Source: Eutreptiella sp. 'Long Island Sound 2002' (taxonomy: Eukaryota > Euglenozoa > Euglenophyceae > Eutreptiales > Eutreptiaceae). Taken from it: a DNA stretch of 64,000 nt. Under the pieces are notes generated by a model. The model saw only the letters and a program-made list of their open reading frames with translations, did not search any database and was not told where the DNA came from. Shown here in pieces: positions 62,601 to 64,000 of the stretch. How positions within the stretch are numbered: position 1 is the first letter of the stretch; the number at the start of each line of letters is the position of its first letter. Location: positions 110,395,188 to 110,459,187 of the forward strand of contig OZ038383.1 in assembly GCA_964036045.1 (NCBI GenBank). Reading direction: 5' to 3'. Position numbers and translations under genes: made by a program.

Positions 62601-64000
62601 GACGACAAAGCAATGCAGAGCCCGACGGCAAAGCAATGCAGACCCCGACGGCAAAGCAATGCAGAGCCCGACGACAAAGTAATGCAGACCCCGACGGCAA
62701 AGCAATGCAGACCCCGACGGCAAAGTAATGCAGAGCCCGACGGCAAAGCAATGCAGAGCCCGGCGGCAAAGCAATGCACAGCCCGACGACAAAGCAATGC
62801 AGAGCCCGATGGCAAAGCAATGCAGAGCCCAACGGCAAAGCAATGCAGAGCCCGACGACAAAGCAATGCAGCGCCCGACGGCAAAGCAATGCAGAGCCCG
62901 ACGACAAAGCAATGCAGAGCCCGACGACAAAAAAATGCAGAGCCCGACGACAAAGCAATGCAGAGCCCGACGACAAAGCAATGCAGAGCCCGACGGCAAA
63001 GCAATGCAGACCCCGACGGGAAAGCAGTGAAGAGCCCGACGACAAAGCAATGCAGCGCCCGACGGCAAAGCAATGAAGACCCCGACCGCAAAGCAATGCA
63101 GAGCCCGACGACAAAGCAATGCAGAGCCCGACAGAAAAGCAATGCAGACCCCGACGGCAATACAATGCAGAGCCCGACGACAAAGCAATGCAGAGCCCGA
63201 CGAAAAAGCAATGCGGAGCCTGACGACAAAGCAATGCAGAGCCCGACGACAAAGCAATGCAGACCCCGACAGCAAAGCAATGCAGACCCCGACGGCAAAG
63301 CAATGCAGAGCCCGACGACAAAGCAATGCCGAGCCCGACGGCAAAGCAATGCAGACCCCGACGGCAAAGCAATGCAGAGCCCGACGACAAAGCAATGCAG
63401 ACCCCGACGGCAAAGCAATGCAGACCCCGACGGCAAAGCAATGCAGAGCCCGACGGCAAAGCAATGCAGAGCCCGACGACAAAGCAATGCAGAGCCCGAC
63501 GACAAAGCAATGCAGAGCCTGATGGCAAAGCAATGCAGAGACCGACGGCAAAGCAATGCAGAGCCCGACGACAAAGCAATGCAGCGCCCGACGGCAAAGC
63601 AATGCAGAGCCCGACGACAAAGCAATGCAGAGCCCGACGGCAAAGCAATGCAGAGCCCGACGGCAAAGCAATGCAGAGCCCGACAGCAAAGCAATGCAGA
63701 GCCCGACGACAAAGCAATGCAGACCCCGACGGCAAAGCAAGGCAGAGCCTGACGTCAAAGCATTGCAGAGCCTGACGGCAAAGCAATGCAGAGCCCGACG
63801 ACAAAGCAATGCAGATCCCGACGACAAAGCAATGCAGAGCCCGACAGAAAAGCAATGCAGACCCCGACGGCAAAGCAATACAGAGCCCGACGACAAAGCA
63901 ATGCAGAGCCCAATCACGAAGCAATGCAGAGCCCGACGACAAAGCAATGCAGAGCCCGACGACAAAGCAATGCAGAGCCCGACAGAAAAGCAATGCAGAC
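53684..64000 (+). repeat. 23-bp satellite array, block A5
   Basis: AG-type 23-bp units run off the right edge. This block is richer than the others in units with CCCAAAGACGAAGC, CCCGACAGAAAAGC and GCAGATCCCGACG. The 24-bp unit GCAGGCCCCTGACGG recurs at about 53,892, 56,838, 58,012, 59,071 and 62,176. No gene or insertion was seen. Confidence 0.96.
56750..59620 (+). repeat. A5 higher-order repeat, 1,174 and 1,059 bp spacings
   Basis: The pair CAATGTAGAGCCTGACGG then GCAGGCCCCTGACGG occurs three times, with the second motif at 56,838, 58,012 and 59,071. The spacings are 51 x 23 + 1 and 46 x 23 + 1; the extra base is the 24-bp unit. The segment ending near 57,309, 58,483 and 59,542 is closely shared by the three copies. 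Confidence 0.8.

Noticed and set aside
40145-64000. Minus-strand ORFs above 1,000 codons, including ones crossing from one satellite into the other
   Set aside because: They cross satellite junctions without any change, and two frames are open at once. They are best explained by stop-free repeat units.
1-64000. Telomere repeat or CENP-B box within the satellites
   Set aside because: No TTAGGG-type runs were seen, and neither unit contains the conserved CENP-B box bases, so no centromere or telomere assignment is made.

Overview
The window is almost entirely eukaryotic satellite DNA, interrupted once by an LTR retrotransposon. No cellular gene, tRNA or rRNA was recognised. By my boundaries about 39.3 kb (61%) is a 23-bp satellite, about 20.4 kb (32%) is an unrelated 11-bp satellite, and 4,260 bp (6.7%) is the retrotransposon. 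Long pure tandem arrays, higher-order repeats and an LTR element with TG...CA ends and a 5-bp target duplication indicate a heterochromatin-like region of a eukaryotic chromosome. The lineage cannot be fixed from what is here. A CpG-decay pattern in the 23-bp satellite hints at a CpG-methylating genome.

Layout. The 23-bp satellite fills 1-24,347, with an 88-bp non-repeat insert present twice (10,921-11,008 and 14,127-14,214). After that the two satellites alternate: 11-bp at 24,348-25,898, 23-bp at 25,899-28,750, 11-bp at 28,751-35,884, retrotransposon at 35,885-40,144, 11-bp at 40,145-47,610, 23-bp at 47,611-49,422, 11-bp at 49,423-53,683, and 23-bp from 53,684 off the right edge. Both satellites keep one orientation throughout. 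Nested higher-order repeats (675, 989, 1,059, 1,228, 1,352, 1,633, 3,206, about 4.4 kb and about 6.07 kb) show repeated local duplication, including duplication of the satellite-to-satellite junctions.

Neither satellite unit has a stop codon in any frame, and each contains an ATG. The window is therefore full of enormous spurious open frames in all six frames, none of which I accept as genes.

The retrotransposon reads on the minus strand. It has a 495-bp 5' LTR (right), a 12-nt priming site directly next to that LTR, one intact 482-codon ORF with no recognisable domain, a block of about 77-bp tandem repeats, a non-coding stretch, a polypurine tract, and a 917-bp 3' LTR (left). Alignable LTR sequence differs at 5 of 469 positions by hand count. 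The priming site does not look like a tRNA complement. It is a perfect complement of a 12-nt stretch just downstream of the LTR TATA box, the arrangement expected for self-priming of the Tf1/sushi kind. No reverse transcriptase or integrase is encoded, so the element appears non-autonomous.
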